A stretch of 64,000 bases of DNA from an uncultured Lachnospiraceae bacterium (GTDB lineage: Bacteria; Bacillota; Clostridia; Lachnospirales; Lachnospiraceae). Below, piece by piece: positions 25,680 to 34,873 of the stretch. Where the stretch lies: the NCBI GenBank assembly GCA_902780385.1, contig CACZFF010000016.1:30880-94879 (forward strand), written 5' to 3'. The position numbers and the translations under genes were made by a program. Within the stretch, counting starts at the first letter, position 1. Each line of letters opens with the position of its first letter. The notes beneath the pieces are model-generated. The model worked only from the letters and a program-made list of their open reading frames with translations, did no database searches and was not told the DNA's origin.

Positions 25680-27517
25680 TTGCCGTCACCTCCCATCGCG
25701 CCGATGGCCTTGACCGGACAGAGCTGGGCACAGAGACCGCAGCCGGTGCAGAGACCGGGGTCGATGCAGACTTTGCCGTCGTTGATCACGATGCCGGGGC
25801 AGCCAATCTCCCTGATGCAGCGCTTGCAGCCGATGCACTTGTCCTGATCGATCGTGAGCGCCTTGTCAGGCTTTACGATGGCAATACAGGGTGACTTGAA
25901 GATGACAGCCTTGACACCCTTCTGCTCAGAAGCCCGCTTCACTGTGTCGACAGCTTTTTCCAGGTCCAGAGGGTTGACAGTCTCGACAAATTCCAGGCCG
26001 ATCCCCTTGAGGATCGCCTCGATGGAGACCTTGCTGACCACCTCTCCCATCATGGTCCGGCCCGTGCCGGGATGGGGCTGATGACCGGTCATAGCCGTTG
26101 TGGAATTGTCCAGGATAACAACGGTCATCTCCGCCTGGTTGTAGACTGCATTCACGATGCCCGTGATGGCGGAGGCGAAAAAGGTGGAATCACCGACAAA
26201 AGCGAAGGCACTGGTATCCGGCTCGGTGCGGAAAACACCCTGAGCGATGTTGATGCCGGCTCCCATGCAGAGGCAGGTGTCGCACATATCCAGAGGCATG
26301 GCATTGCCCAGCGTATAGCAGCCGATATCGCCGCAGAAAATGGTCTTTTTGCCCTTCATGGCCGTCTTGACTGCATAGAAGGAGGCTCTGTGGGGACATC
26401 CCGCGCACAGGACCGGAGGCCTGACAGGAATGGGAGGCGGCGCAGGCAGATCTGCTTTTCCGGCCGGTGTCCTTGCCAGGAACCTGTCCAGATATCCCGC
26501 CACCAGGTTGGGAGAATTTTCACCCGCAGTCTCTGTGTCGCCTGTCATCTTGCCCTTGACTGTGACATTCAGATGATACTTGCCCGCGACGTAGACCAAC
26601 TCTTTTTCAATGACAGGATCCAGTTCCTCGATGACCAGGACCTCATCCAGGCCCTCCAGGAAACGGACAGCCAGCTGCTCGGGGAAGGGGTGAGGCGTCG
26701 CTACTTTCAGGATCCGGGGAGTGTCGGCAGCGTCGCTGAGGTTGTCCAGGGTCAGCGCCAGGCTGATGCCGCCAGCCGCGATGCCCTTCTTAACGTCCTG
26801 GTCCTCTTTGGCAAAACTGCCCTTTTCCGCAATCACAGCGTTCCTGCTGTATTCGGAAAAAACACCGGACAGTTCGACATTTCTGGCCTCGATCTTTTTA
26901 TGATTGGCATAAGACAGACGGGGGAAAATGACCCAGCGGGAGGTATCTTTTATAAATCCGTCTGCCCTGTGATGAACATATTCGTCCTCATCTTTGACCT
27001 CGATCGATGCATAGGCATGGCAGATCCTGGTCGTGGGACGGAAAAATACAGGAGTGCCGTACTTTTCGGAAAAGTCAAAAGCCTCCTGGATCATTTCGTA
27101 GGCTTCCTGGACAGAGGAAGGATCAAAACAGGGGAGCTTGCTGAAATAGGAATAGTGACGGGTATCCTGTTCTGTCTGTGAAGAAATCGGACCGGGGTCG
27201 TCGGCGACCAGGATGACCATTCCGCCTTTGACGCCCACATATTCAAGGCTCATCAGCGGATCCGAGGCGACATTGAGGCCCACCTGTTTCATGGTGACGA
27301 GGGCTCTGGCTCCCGAATAGGCTGCGCCGGCCGCCACTTCCATGGCAGATTTCTCATTGACGGACCACTCGACATAAGTATCCTGCGTGCGGTACCTGGC
27401 GACAGTCTCCAGCGCCTCTGTGGATGGCGTACCGGGATAGCCGGCAACCAGGTTCACACCTGCCGCGATGGCACCGCGGGCGATTGCCGCATTTCCCATG
27501 AGGAACTCTGTGTGCAT
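25676..27517 (-). CDS. iorA: indolepyruvate ferredoxin oxidoreductase, alpha subunit
   Basis: Large TPP and Fe-S subunit of about 613 residues. Order: pyrimidine-binding domain (AGYPGTPSTEALETVA), transketolase C-like part, TPP domain (CGDIGCYTLGNAMP, GDSTFFASAITGIVNAVYN), then two [4Fe-4S] motifs at the C-terminus (CIGCKRCIREIGCP and CTGCGLCAQLCP). The start MHTEFLMGNAA is preferred because AGGAAG lies before it; ten more residues upstream are open but without a ribosome site. It is the first gene of iorA-iorB, probably with paaK, and oxidises aromatic 2-oxo acids from amino-acid fermentation. Confidence 0.95.
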   Translation of the reverse strand: MHTEFLMGNAAIARGAIAAGVNLVAGYPGTPSTEALETVARYRTQDTYVEWSVNEKSAMEVAAGAAYSGARALVTMKQVGLNVASDPLMSLEYVGVKGGMVILVADDPGPISSQTEQDTRHYSYFSKLPCFDPSSVQEAYEMIQEAFDFSEKYGTPVFFRPTTRICHAYASIEVKDEDEYVHHRADGFIKDTSRWVIFPRLSYANHKKIEARNVELSGVFSEYSRNAVIAEKGSFAKEDQDVKKGIAAGGISLALTLDNLSDAADTPRILKVATPHPFPEQLAVRFLEGLDEVLVIEELDPVIEKELVYVAGKYHLNVTVKGKMTGDTETAGENSPNLVAGYLDRFLARTPAGKADLPAPPPIPVRPPVLCAGCPHRASFYAVKTAMKGKKTIFCGDIGCYTLGNAMPLDMCDTCLCMGAGINIAQGVFRTEPDTSAFAFVGDSTFFASAITGIVNAVYNQAEMTVVILDNSTTAMTGHQPHPGTGRTMMGEVVSKVSIEAILKGIGLEFVETVNPLDLEKAVDTVKRASEQKGVKAVIFKSPCIAIVKPDKALTIDQDKCIGCKRCIREIGCPGIVINDGKVCIDPGLCTGCGLCAQLCPVKAIGAMGGDGK

Positions 27518-27762
27518 GTTTACTTCCTTTCCCGGCCCCGGCAGCACAAAAAAAGAACTGCTGTCCGGAGCAAAACCATTGATTATAGACTCAAATACAG
27601 ATAGTCTCTGCTGCCGGATCGGTTATTGAGGCCGATCTGTATTTTACTTTCATGTGCGATATCAGGTTATTAAACAAGACTTGATGCATTTTTAGAGAAG
27701 ATAAACACTTTATCGCAGAAAAGCATAGGCTTAGTATACTCCCTTGTCATAAGCCATGCAAT

Positions 27763-27796
27763 CAAAAAAGGCATATCGCGGAAATGCGATATGCCC
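27763..27796 (-). terminator. terminator downstream of the preA-like gene
   Basis: On the minus strand GGCATATCGC pairs perfectly with GCGATATGCC around ATTTCC and is followed by TTTTTTT. The 489-base region 27518-28006 otherwise holds only the tandem repeats described next and no supported gene. Confidence 0.85.
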
Positions 27797-27894
27797 GAAA
27801 GTTGATGTTCCAAAATAATGATAAACGTTCCTGACTCTAAACCTGCTCTCATTAATGAAAACAATAATCCAGTCATTAATGAAAACAATCATCC

Positions 27895-28029
27895 GGCAGA
27901 TTTCTCTGATCCTGATTTTTCGGCAGATTTATCTGATCCTGATCTTTCGGCAGATTTATCTGATATTGATCTTTCGGCAGATTTATCTGATCCCGGTCTT
28001 TCGGCCTTATTTCCTGCTGATCCTCTTCC
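27895..28029 (-). repeat. 27-bp tandem repeats just downstream of the preA-like gene
   Basis: Four close copies start at 27895, 27922, 27949 and 27976 (GGCAGATTTATCTGATCCTG on the plus strand); a fifth, diverged copy in register at 28003 covers the stop codon of the gene (28007-28009). A separate direct repeat of CATTAATGAAAACAAT lies at about 27850-27893. Confidence 0.85.
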
Positions 28030-29503
28030 GGCTGGAAGTGATCGCGCGCTGAGGACATACGAGGACGCAGAGGTGGCAGCCGACGCACTTTCTGCCGTCC
28101 AGAAGGGGTCTCCGATCCTCTCCCATGGTGATTGCCTGGTGTCCGCCGTCCGCGCAGGATATGGAGCATCTGCCGCAGCCAATACATTTGTCGCGGTGGA
28201 ACTTGGGGAAAACCACTGAATCACGCTCCAGCACATCCGTCGTGTTGCTGACGTAATCCAGGGCAAGGCCTCTGACCTGGCTGACACTGTCCAGGCCTTT
28301 TTCTGCCAGATAATAGTTCAGGCCGGCTTTCAGATCATCAATGATCCGGTAGCCGAACTGCATGACCGCCGTCGTGACCTGCACGGTCCCGGCACCCAGC
28401 ATGATGTATTCCAGGGCATCAGACCAGTTTTCAATGCCGCCCATAGCGCTGATCTGCATAGCGGACAGGATAGGGTTCTGTCCCAGCTCGGCGATGAAAC
28501 GAAGCGCGATCGGCTTGACCGCGTTGCCGCTGTAGCCGCCGACCGCGGACATTCCGTGTACGGCAGGTGCTGAGATATAGGTATGGCGGTTGATATCAAT
28601 GATGCTCTTGATCGTATTGATGGCGGCAATACCGTTGGCACCGCCCCTCATGGCGGCTTCCGCCGCAGGACTCATTTTATCTACATTGGGTGTGAGCTTG
28701 GCAAGAATCGGAATCTTGGTCCCCCGCCTGGCGGCGGCTGTAAAGCGCTGCACAAAGTCCGGATTCTGTCCAATATCAGATCCCAGTCCTTTCTCCATCA
28801 TGTTGGGGCAGGAGAAATTGAGCTCGATTGCATCTGCTCCGTTCTCCTCACACTGGCGCGCCAGACTTTCCCATTCGTAATCATTCTTTCCCATGATGGA
28901 AGCCAGAATGAACTTTGAGGGATAATTCTTTTTCAGCTTTCGGAAAATTTCCATATCCTCAGCCACACTGTGGTCAGAGAGCTGCTCAATATTTTTAAAT
29001 CCGATGATATTTCCCTCGGCACCCGTTATTGCGGAATAGCGCGGAGATGCCTCATGGATGTCCAGGGAACATACTGTCTTGAAGGAAACACCTGCCCAGC
29101 CCGCCTCAAAAGCCCTGGCGCACATATCATAAGTGCTTGAAACTACCGAGGACGAAATCAAAAAAGGATTCTCCAGAGGGATTCCGCAGAATTCGGTGCG
29201 GAGACGCTCTTCATCTGCCGGCACGGAAATCTCCAGCTCCTGCTTTACTTCTTCATGCAGCCTGGTAATCAAAGCCCTGATCGGAACCTCATGCGCGCGG
29301 ACGCAGGCCGACTCACAGGGCGCGGGACATTGTCCGCAGGGATTCTGTGCCGGCAGGCTGTCTGCAGCACAAAGTTCATTATCAAACCAGATGCTTCTCA
29401 GAAGCCTGGCCGGATCAATTTTCCCGCATGCTTTTGTACAGGGGGCATCTTTACATAAGACACATCGCACCATATCTGATCGAAAGAGTTTTTTCTCAAA
29501 CAT
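28007..29503 (-). CDS. PreA-like dihydropyrimidine dehydrogenase with extra N-terminal Fe-S domain
   Basis: A 498-residue flavin and Fe-S enzyme. An N-terminal cysteine-rich part (CVLCKDAPCTKAC, CGQCPAPCESAC) resembles the alpha-helical Fe-S domain of the PreT or GltD type; a dihydroorotate dehydrogenase-like FMN barrel follows (NPFLISSSVVSST, ELNFSCPNMMEKG, AVGGYSGNAVKPIALR), then two C-terminal [4Fe-4S] motifs (CIGCGRCSISCADGG, CVGCHLCVLVCP). The family reduces uracil and thymine to dihydropyrimidines. Usually the N-terminal Fe-S domain is on the NAD-binding partner PreT, which is absent here, so the electron donor may be ferredoxin. AAGGAGG precedes the ATG. Confidence 0.88.
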   Translation of the reverse strand: MFEKKLFRSDMVRCVLCKDAPCTKACGKIDPARLLRSIWFDNELCAADSLPAQNPCGQCPAPCESACVRAHEVPIRALITRLHEEVKQELEISVPADEERLRTEFCGIPLENPFLISSSVVSSTYDMCARAFEAGWAGVSFKTVCSLDIHEASPRYSAITGAEGNIIGFKNIEQLSDHSVAEDMEIFRKLKKNYPSKFILASIMGKNDYEWESLARQCEENGADAIELNFSCPNMMEKGLGSDIGQNPDFVQRFTAAARRGTKIPILAKLTPNVDKMSPAAEAAMRGGANGIAAINTIKSIIDINRHTYISAPAVHGMSAVGGYSGNAVKPIALRFIAELGQNPILSAMQISAMGGIENWSDALEYIMLGAGTVQVTTAVMQFGYRIIDDLKAGLNYYLAEKGLDSVSQVRGLALDYVSNTTDVLERDSVVFPKFHRDKCIGCGRCSISCADGGHQAITMGEDRRPLLDGRKCVGCHLCVLVCPQRAITSSRKRISRK

Positions 29504-29593
29504 ATTTCCCTCCTTCTTCCAAAAATGAATAAGCTTATATCATGAATACCGGGGATAGTTTCCGGATATCTCAATGGTGTCCCATTCATGCTG

Positions 29594-31243
29594 TTACATC
29601 AGAGGCGCTGCGAGGCGCAGGAGCATCTGGCCGAAGCGCATGAAGGCGCCGCGGCCTGTCACGTAATAGTCGGTCACTTCCCTGCACTGTGCAAATGTTT
29701 CTTCAAAGTCGTGTTTGATGTCCATGACGGCATCGCAGTCCGCAAGCAGGCATCCGTTTTCAAAGTGATGGTAGAGGCTGCGGTAGTCCATGTTGATGGT
29801 GCCGCAGGTGGCAACCAGGTCGTCAGAGACGGACATCTTGGCGTGGCAGAAGCCGGGTGTGAATTCAAAGATGCGCACGCCGTGGCGGGCGAGACCGTTG
29901 TAGTAGGATCGTGTCAGGCTGTAGACCATCTTTTTGTCCGGAATGCCGGGAGTGATGATCCTGACATCGACCCCGCGCATGGCTGCCAGGGACAGGACAT
30001 GGTTCATTTCATCCGTGATGATCAGGTAAGGCGTAATGTACCATGCGTATTCCGTCGCGCCCTCCGCGATGCTCATGTACACATCTTCACCGACAGCGAT
30101 ACCATCCATGGGGGAATCCGCATAGGGCTGGACAAAGCCCTTTCCCTCCGGCGAGGGAGGGGAGGTAAGAAACTGTCTGAAGTCCTTATCATCCACATCA
30201 TATTTGCTGATGGCGTTCCACATCTCCAGGAAAATGACCGTCAGACTCTGTACCGCATCGCCTTCAAGCTTCACGCCCGTATCCTTCCAGAAGCCGTAGG
30301 GTTCTGTCCTGTGGAAATATTCGTTGGCCAGATTGTAGCCGCCTGTGAATCCGACCCTGCCGTCAATGACCGTGATCTTGCGGTGGTCGCGGTTATTGAG
30401 GAAAAAATTAAAGCCGGGAGCAAAGGGATTAAAGACACGGCACTTGAGGCCGAGGGACTCCATCTTCTTCACAAAGTTCGTGTTGATAAAGCCGATACTG
30501 CCCATGTCATCATAAAAGATACGGACTTCCACGCCTGCCTTTGCGCGCTCAACGAGGACCTTCTGGATCTCGTGCCAGCTCTCGGCGTCCTCAATGGCAT
30601 GGTATTCCATGAAAATAAAGCGCTCTGCCTTTGCCAGTTCCTCCAGCTGGGCATTCAGACCCTTCAGCCCATCGTCATAATAGGTGACCTTAGTATTCTC
30701 ATAGACGGGAAAACCGGCATTTTTTTTGAGATAAGCAGAGATGCCTGAAAGCCTTCCCGACTTCTCCCTGACATGTCGGCTCACTTCTTCATTGGGAGGA
30801 AGAAGGGGCAGAAGGATCTTGTCCAGTTCCGAATAGCGTTTACGCATCTGCAGTGTGTGCCAGTTCAGACCGATGATCAGAAACAGCACTGTGCCCACGA
30901 TCGGCACCAGCATGATCAACATGATCCAGGTCATCCTGACGGAAGCGGTCTTATGACTTCCGTAGATCACAAGGACCAGAATGATCGACAGGATATGAAG
31001 GACGGAATAGACCCAGCCCGCCTTAGATCCCAAATAGTGGAGCAGCAGGAAGATCACGACAACTTCCAGCAGAATCGACAGAAGGACCAGGACCATACGG
31101 ACGATGCCGTTTTTTACTGCGGACTTTTTCTCCACTGTTTTTTCTGACGAATCACTGTTATTATTGTCAGCTTTTCCCACTTCCTGTGCCGGATCCAGCA
31201 TCTCTTCCCCGGCCTTCTTTTTTTCTCTGGTATCTTTTGCCAT
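29594..31243 (-). CDS. cls: cardiolipin synthase
   Basis: Membrane phospholipase-D-family enzyme making cardiolipin from two phosphatidylglycerols. 549 residues: a charged N-terminal tail, hydrophobic segments (ILLEVVVIFLLLHYLG, LHILSIILVLVIYG, IMLIMLVPIVGTVLFLIIGL), then two HKD motifs, DHRKITVIDGRVGFTGGYN and CHAKMSVSDDLVATCGTINM, both complete. GGAGGG lies before the ATG. The charged N-terminal tail of about 40 residues is longer than usual. It is the most upstream member of no obvious operon. Confidence 0.95.
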   Translation of the reverse strand: MAKDTREKKKAGEEMLDPAQEVGKADNNNSDSSEKTVEKKSAVKNGIVRMVLVLLSILLEVVVIFLLLHYLGSKAGWVYSVLHILSIILVLVIYGSHKTASVRMTWIMLIMLVPIVGTVLFLIIGLNWHTLQMRKRYSELDKILLPLLPPNEEVSRHVREKSGRLSGISAYLKKNAGFPVYENTKVTYYDDGLKGLNAQLEELAKAERFIFMEYHAIEDAESWHEIQKVLVERAKAGVEVRIFYDDMGSIGFINTNFVKKMESLGLKCRVFNPFAPGFNFFLNNRDHRKITVIDGRVGFTGGYNLANEYFHRTEPYGFWKDTGVKLEGDAVQSLTVIFLEMWNAISKYDVDDKDFRQFLTSPPSPEGKGFVQPYADSPMDGIAVGEDVYMSIAEGATEYAWYITPYLIITDEMNHVLSLAAMRGVDVRIITPGIPDKKMVYSLTRSYYNGLARHGVRIFEFTPGFCHAKMSVSDDLVATCGTINMDYRSLYHHFENGCLLADCDAVMDIKHDFEETFAQCREVTDYYVTGRGAFMRFGQMLLRLAAPLM

Positions 31244-31314
31244 CTGCCACCCTCCCTCTCAGGACCTGCCTTAGTTTGAGAATTTACAAGTTTCCTTTTT
31301 TACCGGGTCAGCCG

Positions 31315-31821
31315 TCAAAATTTGTGGAATACCATTTCTTTTGTGGCGATATACTTGTCCGCCATACACACAAGGGCCGCTTCTTTGGAGCGGGGCGGCG
31401 TCCGCAGTGTCAAAGGCCACATATGAGACCGTATAATGTTCTCCTCCTTCTGGGTCAGACCGAAATCCTCTTCCGCCTTCTGTGCGGCGATTGCGGGATG
31501 TCTGGTTCCGTGTCTGTAGGGAGTGAGCCCTTCTTTCTTGATCTCATACTGGTAATAATCATGCAGAATCGCGCCCCTGGCCAGTTCCTTCTCATCAATA
31601 TCCCAGCCAAGACGCTCTGCAAGGTCAAAACTCGTCTTCGCGACTCTGATCACATGCCTGAGTGTCGTGGTCCCGTTGTGCTGGGAAAAATTGTTGAGGT
31701 TCCGCACTCTCTGGTCTGCCAGCAGCCTGTCCAGTTCCTCATAAAAAGCTTTTTTATCGTTTTTCGCCATGGTCAAAACGCTCCGGTTCATCTGATTGGT
31801 CAGGTATTTACCCAAATACAT
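31315..31821 (-). CDS. HD domain phosphohydrolase
   Basis: A protein of up to 168 residues with an HD fold: H in LRHVIRVAKT, the HD pair in GAILHDYYQYE, then ENIIRSHMWPL. It probably hydrolyses a phosphoester; the substrate is unknown. The start is uncertain: MYLGKYLTNQMNRS lies in a region of repeats and lacks a ribosome site; an internal ATG at MAKNDKKAFYEEL has GGAG at 11 bases and fits the family better. It follows the HAD gene closely on the same strand. Confidence 0.82.
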   Translation of the reverse strand: MYLGKYLTNQMNRSVLTMAKNDKKAFYEELDRLLADQRVRNLNNFSQHNGTTTLRHVIRVAKTSFDLAERLGWDIDEKELARGAILHDYYQYEIKKEGLTPYRHGTRHPAIAAQKAEEDFGLTQKEENIIRSHMWPLTLRTPPRSKEAALVCMADKYIATKEMVFHKF

Positions 31822-31897
31822 CAGAAATTAATTCTGCTTCGTCAGATATTTATCCAAATCCATCAGGTATTTATTCTGATCGGTCAGGTATTTATAA
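31800..31897 (-). repeat. degenerate repeats joining the HAD 3' end and the HD 5' end
   Basis: On the minus strand the HAD stop region (AAATACCTGA) recurs two to three times (ATAAATACCTGATGG, ATAAATATCTGACGA, GTAAATACCTGACCA), so that MDLDKYLTKQN-stop and MYLGKYLTNQ are encoded one after another just before the HD gene. This looks like a gene-end duplication that now supplies an alternative start to the next gene. Confidence 0.65.
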
Positions 31898-32681
31898 TAC
31901 GCCTGAGTTCCTTCAAAACACCCAGCTCGCTGTAGGATGCCGCGATCAGGTCCGCCTTTTCCTTTACTTCCTGGCGGGCATTGGCAACCGTGGCGGCGAT
32001 ACCGGCCACGGCAAAAGCGGGCAGGTCGTTCATGTTGTCGCCAAAGTACATTGTCTCCTCTTTGGTGACCCCAAGATAGTCCTGTAAAAAAGCGAGAGCT
32101 GCTCCCTTCCCCGCATCAGGCGAGCAGATATCGATCCACTGTGTCCCCGACGCAGCCATCTTCAGCTCCCTGCCCCAGTGGGACCCCATGAAGTCTGCAC
32201 AGACCACTTCGGCATTCTCGCAGTAGATCGTGACTTTCAAAACATTCTCGTGAGGCAGTGCCATAAGATCAGGGACATTTTCGATCGCGTACCGGTAGCT
32301 GTCCCGCAAAAATGTAAAAGCCCTGCTTTCCTCACCGCTTTCCACATAGGAGACTTCGGGGAAAGAGACAACAGCGGATGCTCCTTCAATGGCACGTATG
32401 TCCTCCAGGAGGGGGATATACTGGTCGGGATCAACCGCCCAGCGATGCAGGATCCTGTCTTTTGTCCGGACCAGTGTCCCGTTTTCAGTAATGAAAAAAA
32501 TATCATCTGTGACCGGCGCAAGAAGCTGCTCCATACTGTGAAACTGGCGGCCGCTGCAGGCGCAGAAGGTGATGCCTTTTTTCTTTAATTCCCGGACTGC
32601 GTCATAATACCCGGGATGAATATAGTCAGAGCTGTCCGGAACCATCGTGCCGTCAATATCACTGGCAATCAATCTGATCAT
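31884..32681 (-). CDS. HAD superfamily hydrolase (Cof type)
   Basis: A 265-residue Cof-type HAD phosphatase. Motif I is IASDIDGTMVPDS with both aspartates, motif II CSGRQ, motif IV GDNMNDLPAFAVAGIAA. Such enzymes dephosphorylate sugar phosphates or flavin precursors; the substrate is unknown. The ATG at MIRLIASDIDGT is preferred over a GTG seven codons upstream that overlaps the preceding gene. It lies right behind the secreted-protein gene (18 bases), so the two are likely cotranscribed. Confidence 0.9.
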   Translation of the reverse strand: MIRLIASDIDGTMVPDSSDYIHPGYYDAVRELKKKGITFCACSGRQFHSMEQLLAPVTDDIFFITENGTLVRTKDRILHRWAVDPDQYIPLLEDIRAIEGASAVVSFPEVSYVESGEESRAFTFLRDSYRYAIENVPDLMALPHENVLKVTIYCENAEVVCADFMGSHWGRELKMAASGTQWIDICSPDAGKGAALAFLQDYLGVTKEETMYFGDNMNDLPAFAVAGIAATVANARQEVKEKADLIAASYSELGVLKELRRIINT

Positions 32682-32698
32682 ATAACCTGTCTTTCCAT

Positions 32699-33790
32699 TC
32701 ACTTAGTTAAGGTCTGTTTCTCCGTATCCAGGGTGCGGTTGATGACAGCATTTCCTTTGTCATCCAGTTCTCTCTCGATATATTCATGCAGAAAGGCCAG
32801 CCTGGTCATCGAGCCGGTGACCGGCGCATAGCAGTCCATGGCAGAAATCGCGCTGAACCGAGCATCCAATACCGCCAGTTCCTCTTCGCTCATGGATGAA
32901 ATATCATTTTGATCCATGATATCCTGACGGGTCTGCTGAACCTTAAATCCAAGCGCCTGCACCCCTTCATCTCTTGCCTTCAGAAATTTCTCATCCTTTT
33001 CATCGTCCGTACTCACCACATCTGTCCAGAATGTTTCCTCTGAGGGGAACATGTTTGACAGATAGTTCAGTGCGTCTGCCGAAAGCGGTTTCATACACCG
33101 GACACCCTTTTCGGAATACCAGTAACCGAAACGGATTCCGTCTTCATTCGTGAACTTGTTTCCATTGTAACGAAGGCGTACCATTGCTGTATCCGAAGGA
33201 TGATCCTGCTGACTGATAAATGTCTCTGCAAAAATATCTGTAAACTGATCTGTCTCATGCAGAAAAACAGTGATGCTCTTGAAATTGATGGACCAGTTGA
33301 GGACATCGTAGACACAGATAGAATGACTTGCGGAAAGCTTAGGTTTGTTGTCCGCCAATTCGTACATCTCAAAAATATACTTGTACATGTCCGACTCAAA
33401 CGATGTGCCCTCCTCCATCAGACTTCCTGTATCCCTGATCCTGCGCAGGGTCAGGAGCTCCTGGGCCCCGTCGAGATCATAGTCGCGGATATCTGAAAAT
33501 ATCATTCCGCCGTCTTTAGCTGCATCAAAAGGCGGCTTCATGTCGGAATAGAATTCCCCGGCATCTGCCTTTATCTGCTGTGTCCCCGCCTGCATGACAC
33601 CGTATTTCCTGACCAGCTGATCCGACTCTTTACGGAAAAGTGCAGCTGCATCCGTCCCGGATATCGAAGACTCTGCCTTTGCTTTGTCATTCTGCTGCGC
33701 TTTCTGCGCCCCGAAAACTGCGGCCTGCATAGTACATGCGACCAGCATCATGACCAGCAAAAAACTGCACGTTCCTTTTACCCTTTTCAT
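32699..33790 (-). CDS. secreted protein of unknown function
   Basis: A 363-residue protein that I do not recognise. The N-terminus MKRVKGTCSFLLVMMLVACT begins a signal peptide; cleavage after the AVFGA stretch is most likely, though VACT could be a weak lipobox. SDIRDYDLDGAQELLTLR resembles the calcium-binding DxDxDG segments seen in extracellular proteins of Clostridia. The rest is mixed alpha/beta without cysteines arranged in a motif. GGGGGG lies before the ATG. It is followed directly by the Cof-type phosphatase gene. Confidence 0.78.
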   Translation of the reverse strand: MKRVKGTCSFLLVMMLVACTMQAAVFGAQKAQQNDKAKAESSISGTDAAALFRKESDQLVRKYGVMQAGTQQIKADAGEFYSDMKPPFDAAKDGGMIFSDIRDYDLDGAQELLTLRRIRDTGSLMEEGTSFESDMYKYIFEMYELADNKPKLSASHSICVYDVLNWSINFKSITVFLHETDQFTDIFAETFISQQDHPSDTAMVRLRYNGNKFTNEDGIRFGYWYSEKGVRCMKPLSADALNYLSNMFPSEETFWTDVVSTDDEKDEKFLKARDEGVQALGFKVQQTRQDIMDQNDISSMSEEELAVLDARFSAISAMDCYAPVTGSMTRLAFLHEYIERELDDKGNAVINRTLDTEKQTLTK

Positions 33791-33924
33791 TTTTCAAATC
33801 CCCCTGTAAACAGTCCGCTTCAGCTTTCGCGGACATAAGTTTCTGACATAAACTCAGCAGAACAGGCACTGCCCGCCTCTCTGTTTATATATCTAATAAT
33901 GCACTAATTACGTACTCTTTTCAA

Positions 33925-33962
33925 CAAAAAACCGGGCCTGCCGTCAAAGCACGGCAGGACCG
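33925..33962 (-). terminator. terminator after the VanX-like gene
   Basis: On the minus strand CCTGCCGT pairs with ACGGCAGG around GCTTTG and is followed, after CCCGG, by TTTTTTG. Confidence 0.75.
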
Positions 33963-34013
33963 TATTACAGTCCCGATTTTCGCCTGGAACTCAGCTGAAA
34001 CTCTTTCTCTGGA

Positions 34014-34040
34014 GGAGACACAGAACCGTCCCCTGTCTCC
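34014..34040. repeat. small inverted repeat with GGGGACGGTTCTG core
   Basis: GGAGACA and TGTCTCC flank a core that reads GGGGACGGTTCTG on the minus strand; a further GGGGAGGAGACA word follows. The same core forms the arms of the 54-bp palindrome at 36207-36260, so both belong to one REP-like family. Confidence 0.65.
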
Positions 34041-34056
34041 TCCCCTGTCTCCTCTT

Positions 34057-34716
34057 TTAGCGCTTCAGGTATTGTGACGACACCGGGAAATCAAAATAAA
34101 CATCCGGGTAGGGCTCGTCTTTCAGGGTAAAATGCCACCACTCGCAGTCGATCGGAACAAAGCCGTTCCTTACCATGACATTCTGAAGTAACATCCGGTT
34201 CTCATACTGTTCCTCTGTGATCCCCCTGTAATCCGGGTGTGATGTTTCGCTGAAGTAATCAAAGGGACTTCCCATATCAAGTTCTTTGCCTGTCCTCATG
34301 TCAAGCAGAGTCAGGTCGACGGTGCTGCCCCGGCTGTGGCTTGACTGGCTTGCGATATATCCTTTGGCAAAGAGCTCCTGCTTCTCCAGTTCCGGATAAA
34401 AATAAGGCTTCATACGCAGATCCAGGTCTTCAATTCCCCAGAAAACAAAGTGTTTGACCGCCCTGGCCGGCCGGTAGGTATCATAGATTTTCAGACGATA
34501 TCCCTGCACATTCATCTCGTTGCTCACGCTCTTCAGTGCACGGGCCGCCTCCCTGGTCAAAAGCGCGCAGGGCTCCTCATAGCCGTCGATCCTGTCACCT
34601 ACGAAATTATAAGTCGTGTAATACCTGATCTCCTGAATGATCCCTGGCACATAGTCTGCCAGCAGCACAAAATCAGACGAATCCATGACCACTTTCTGTT
34701 CATACTCAGATCTCAT
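34057..34716 (-). CDS. D-alanyl-D-alanine dipeptidase, VanX-like (M15D)
   Basis: Zinc dipeptidase of 219 residues. The metal motif SSHSRGSTVDLTLLD (His and Asp) and the C-terminal CEWWHFTL (catalytic Glu and third zinc His) are complete. There is no signal peptide, so it acts in the cytoplasm, splitting D-Ala-D-Ala. No vanH, vanA or vanS/R genes are near, so this is more likely a peptidoglycan recycling or starvation enzyme than a vancomycin-resistance determinant. GGAGAA lies before the ATG; a terminator follows. Confidence 0.93.
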   Translation of the reverse strand: MRSEYEQKVVMDSSDFVLLADYVPGIIQEIRYYTTYNFVGDRIDGYEEPCALLTREAARALKSVSNEMNVQGYRLKIYDTYRPARAVKHFVFWGIEDLDLRMKPYFYPELEKQELFAKGYIASQSSHSRGSTVDLTLLDMRTGKELDMGSPFDYFSETSHPDYRGITEEQYENRMLLQNVMVRNGFVPIDCEWWHFTLKDEPYPDVYFDFPVSSQYLKR

Positions 34717-34873
34717 TTCAATTCTCCACTTTACTGTTACTTTTATAAGCTGCCGGAATGAGAAGACTGTTTTGTCATGCCTGCCTTATACCTGTCTCGT
34801 GCCTGTCTCAGGCCGGTCTCATTTTGGTTCAACGCACATGGTATTTACGGTATTTACGGGATACCCCGGAGAT

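Noticed and set aside
27670-27888. A 72-codon minus-strand frame
   Set aside because: It crosses the terminator hairpin of the PreA-like gene and has no ribosome site.
27818-28219. A plus-strand frame with SADLSDPDL repeats
   Set aside because: It overlaps the Fe-S end of the PreA-like gene in antisense; the repeat part is the downstream duplication of that gene.
34057-34716. Vancomycin resistance cluster
   Set aside because: Only a VanX-like dipeptidase is present; no ligase, dehydrogenase or two-component genes lie near it.
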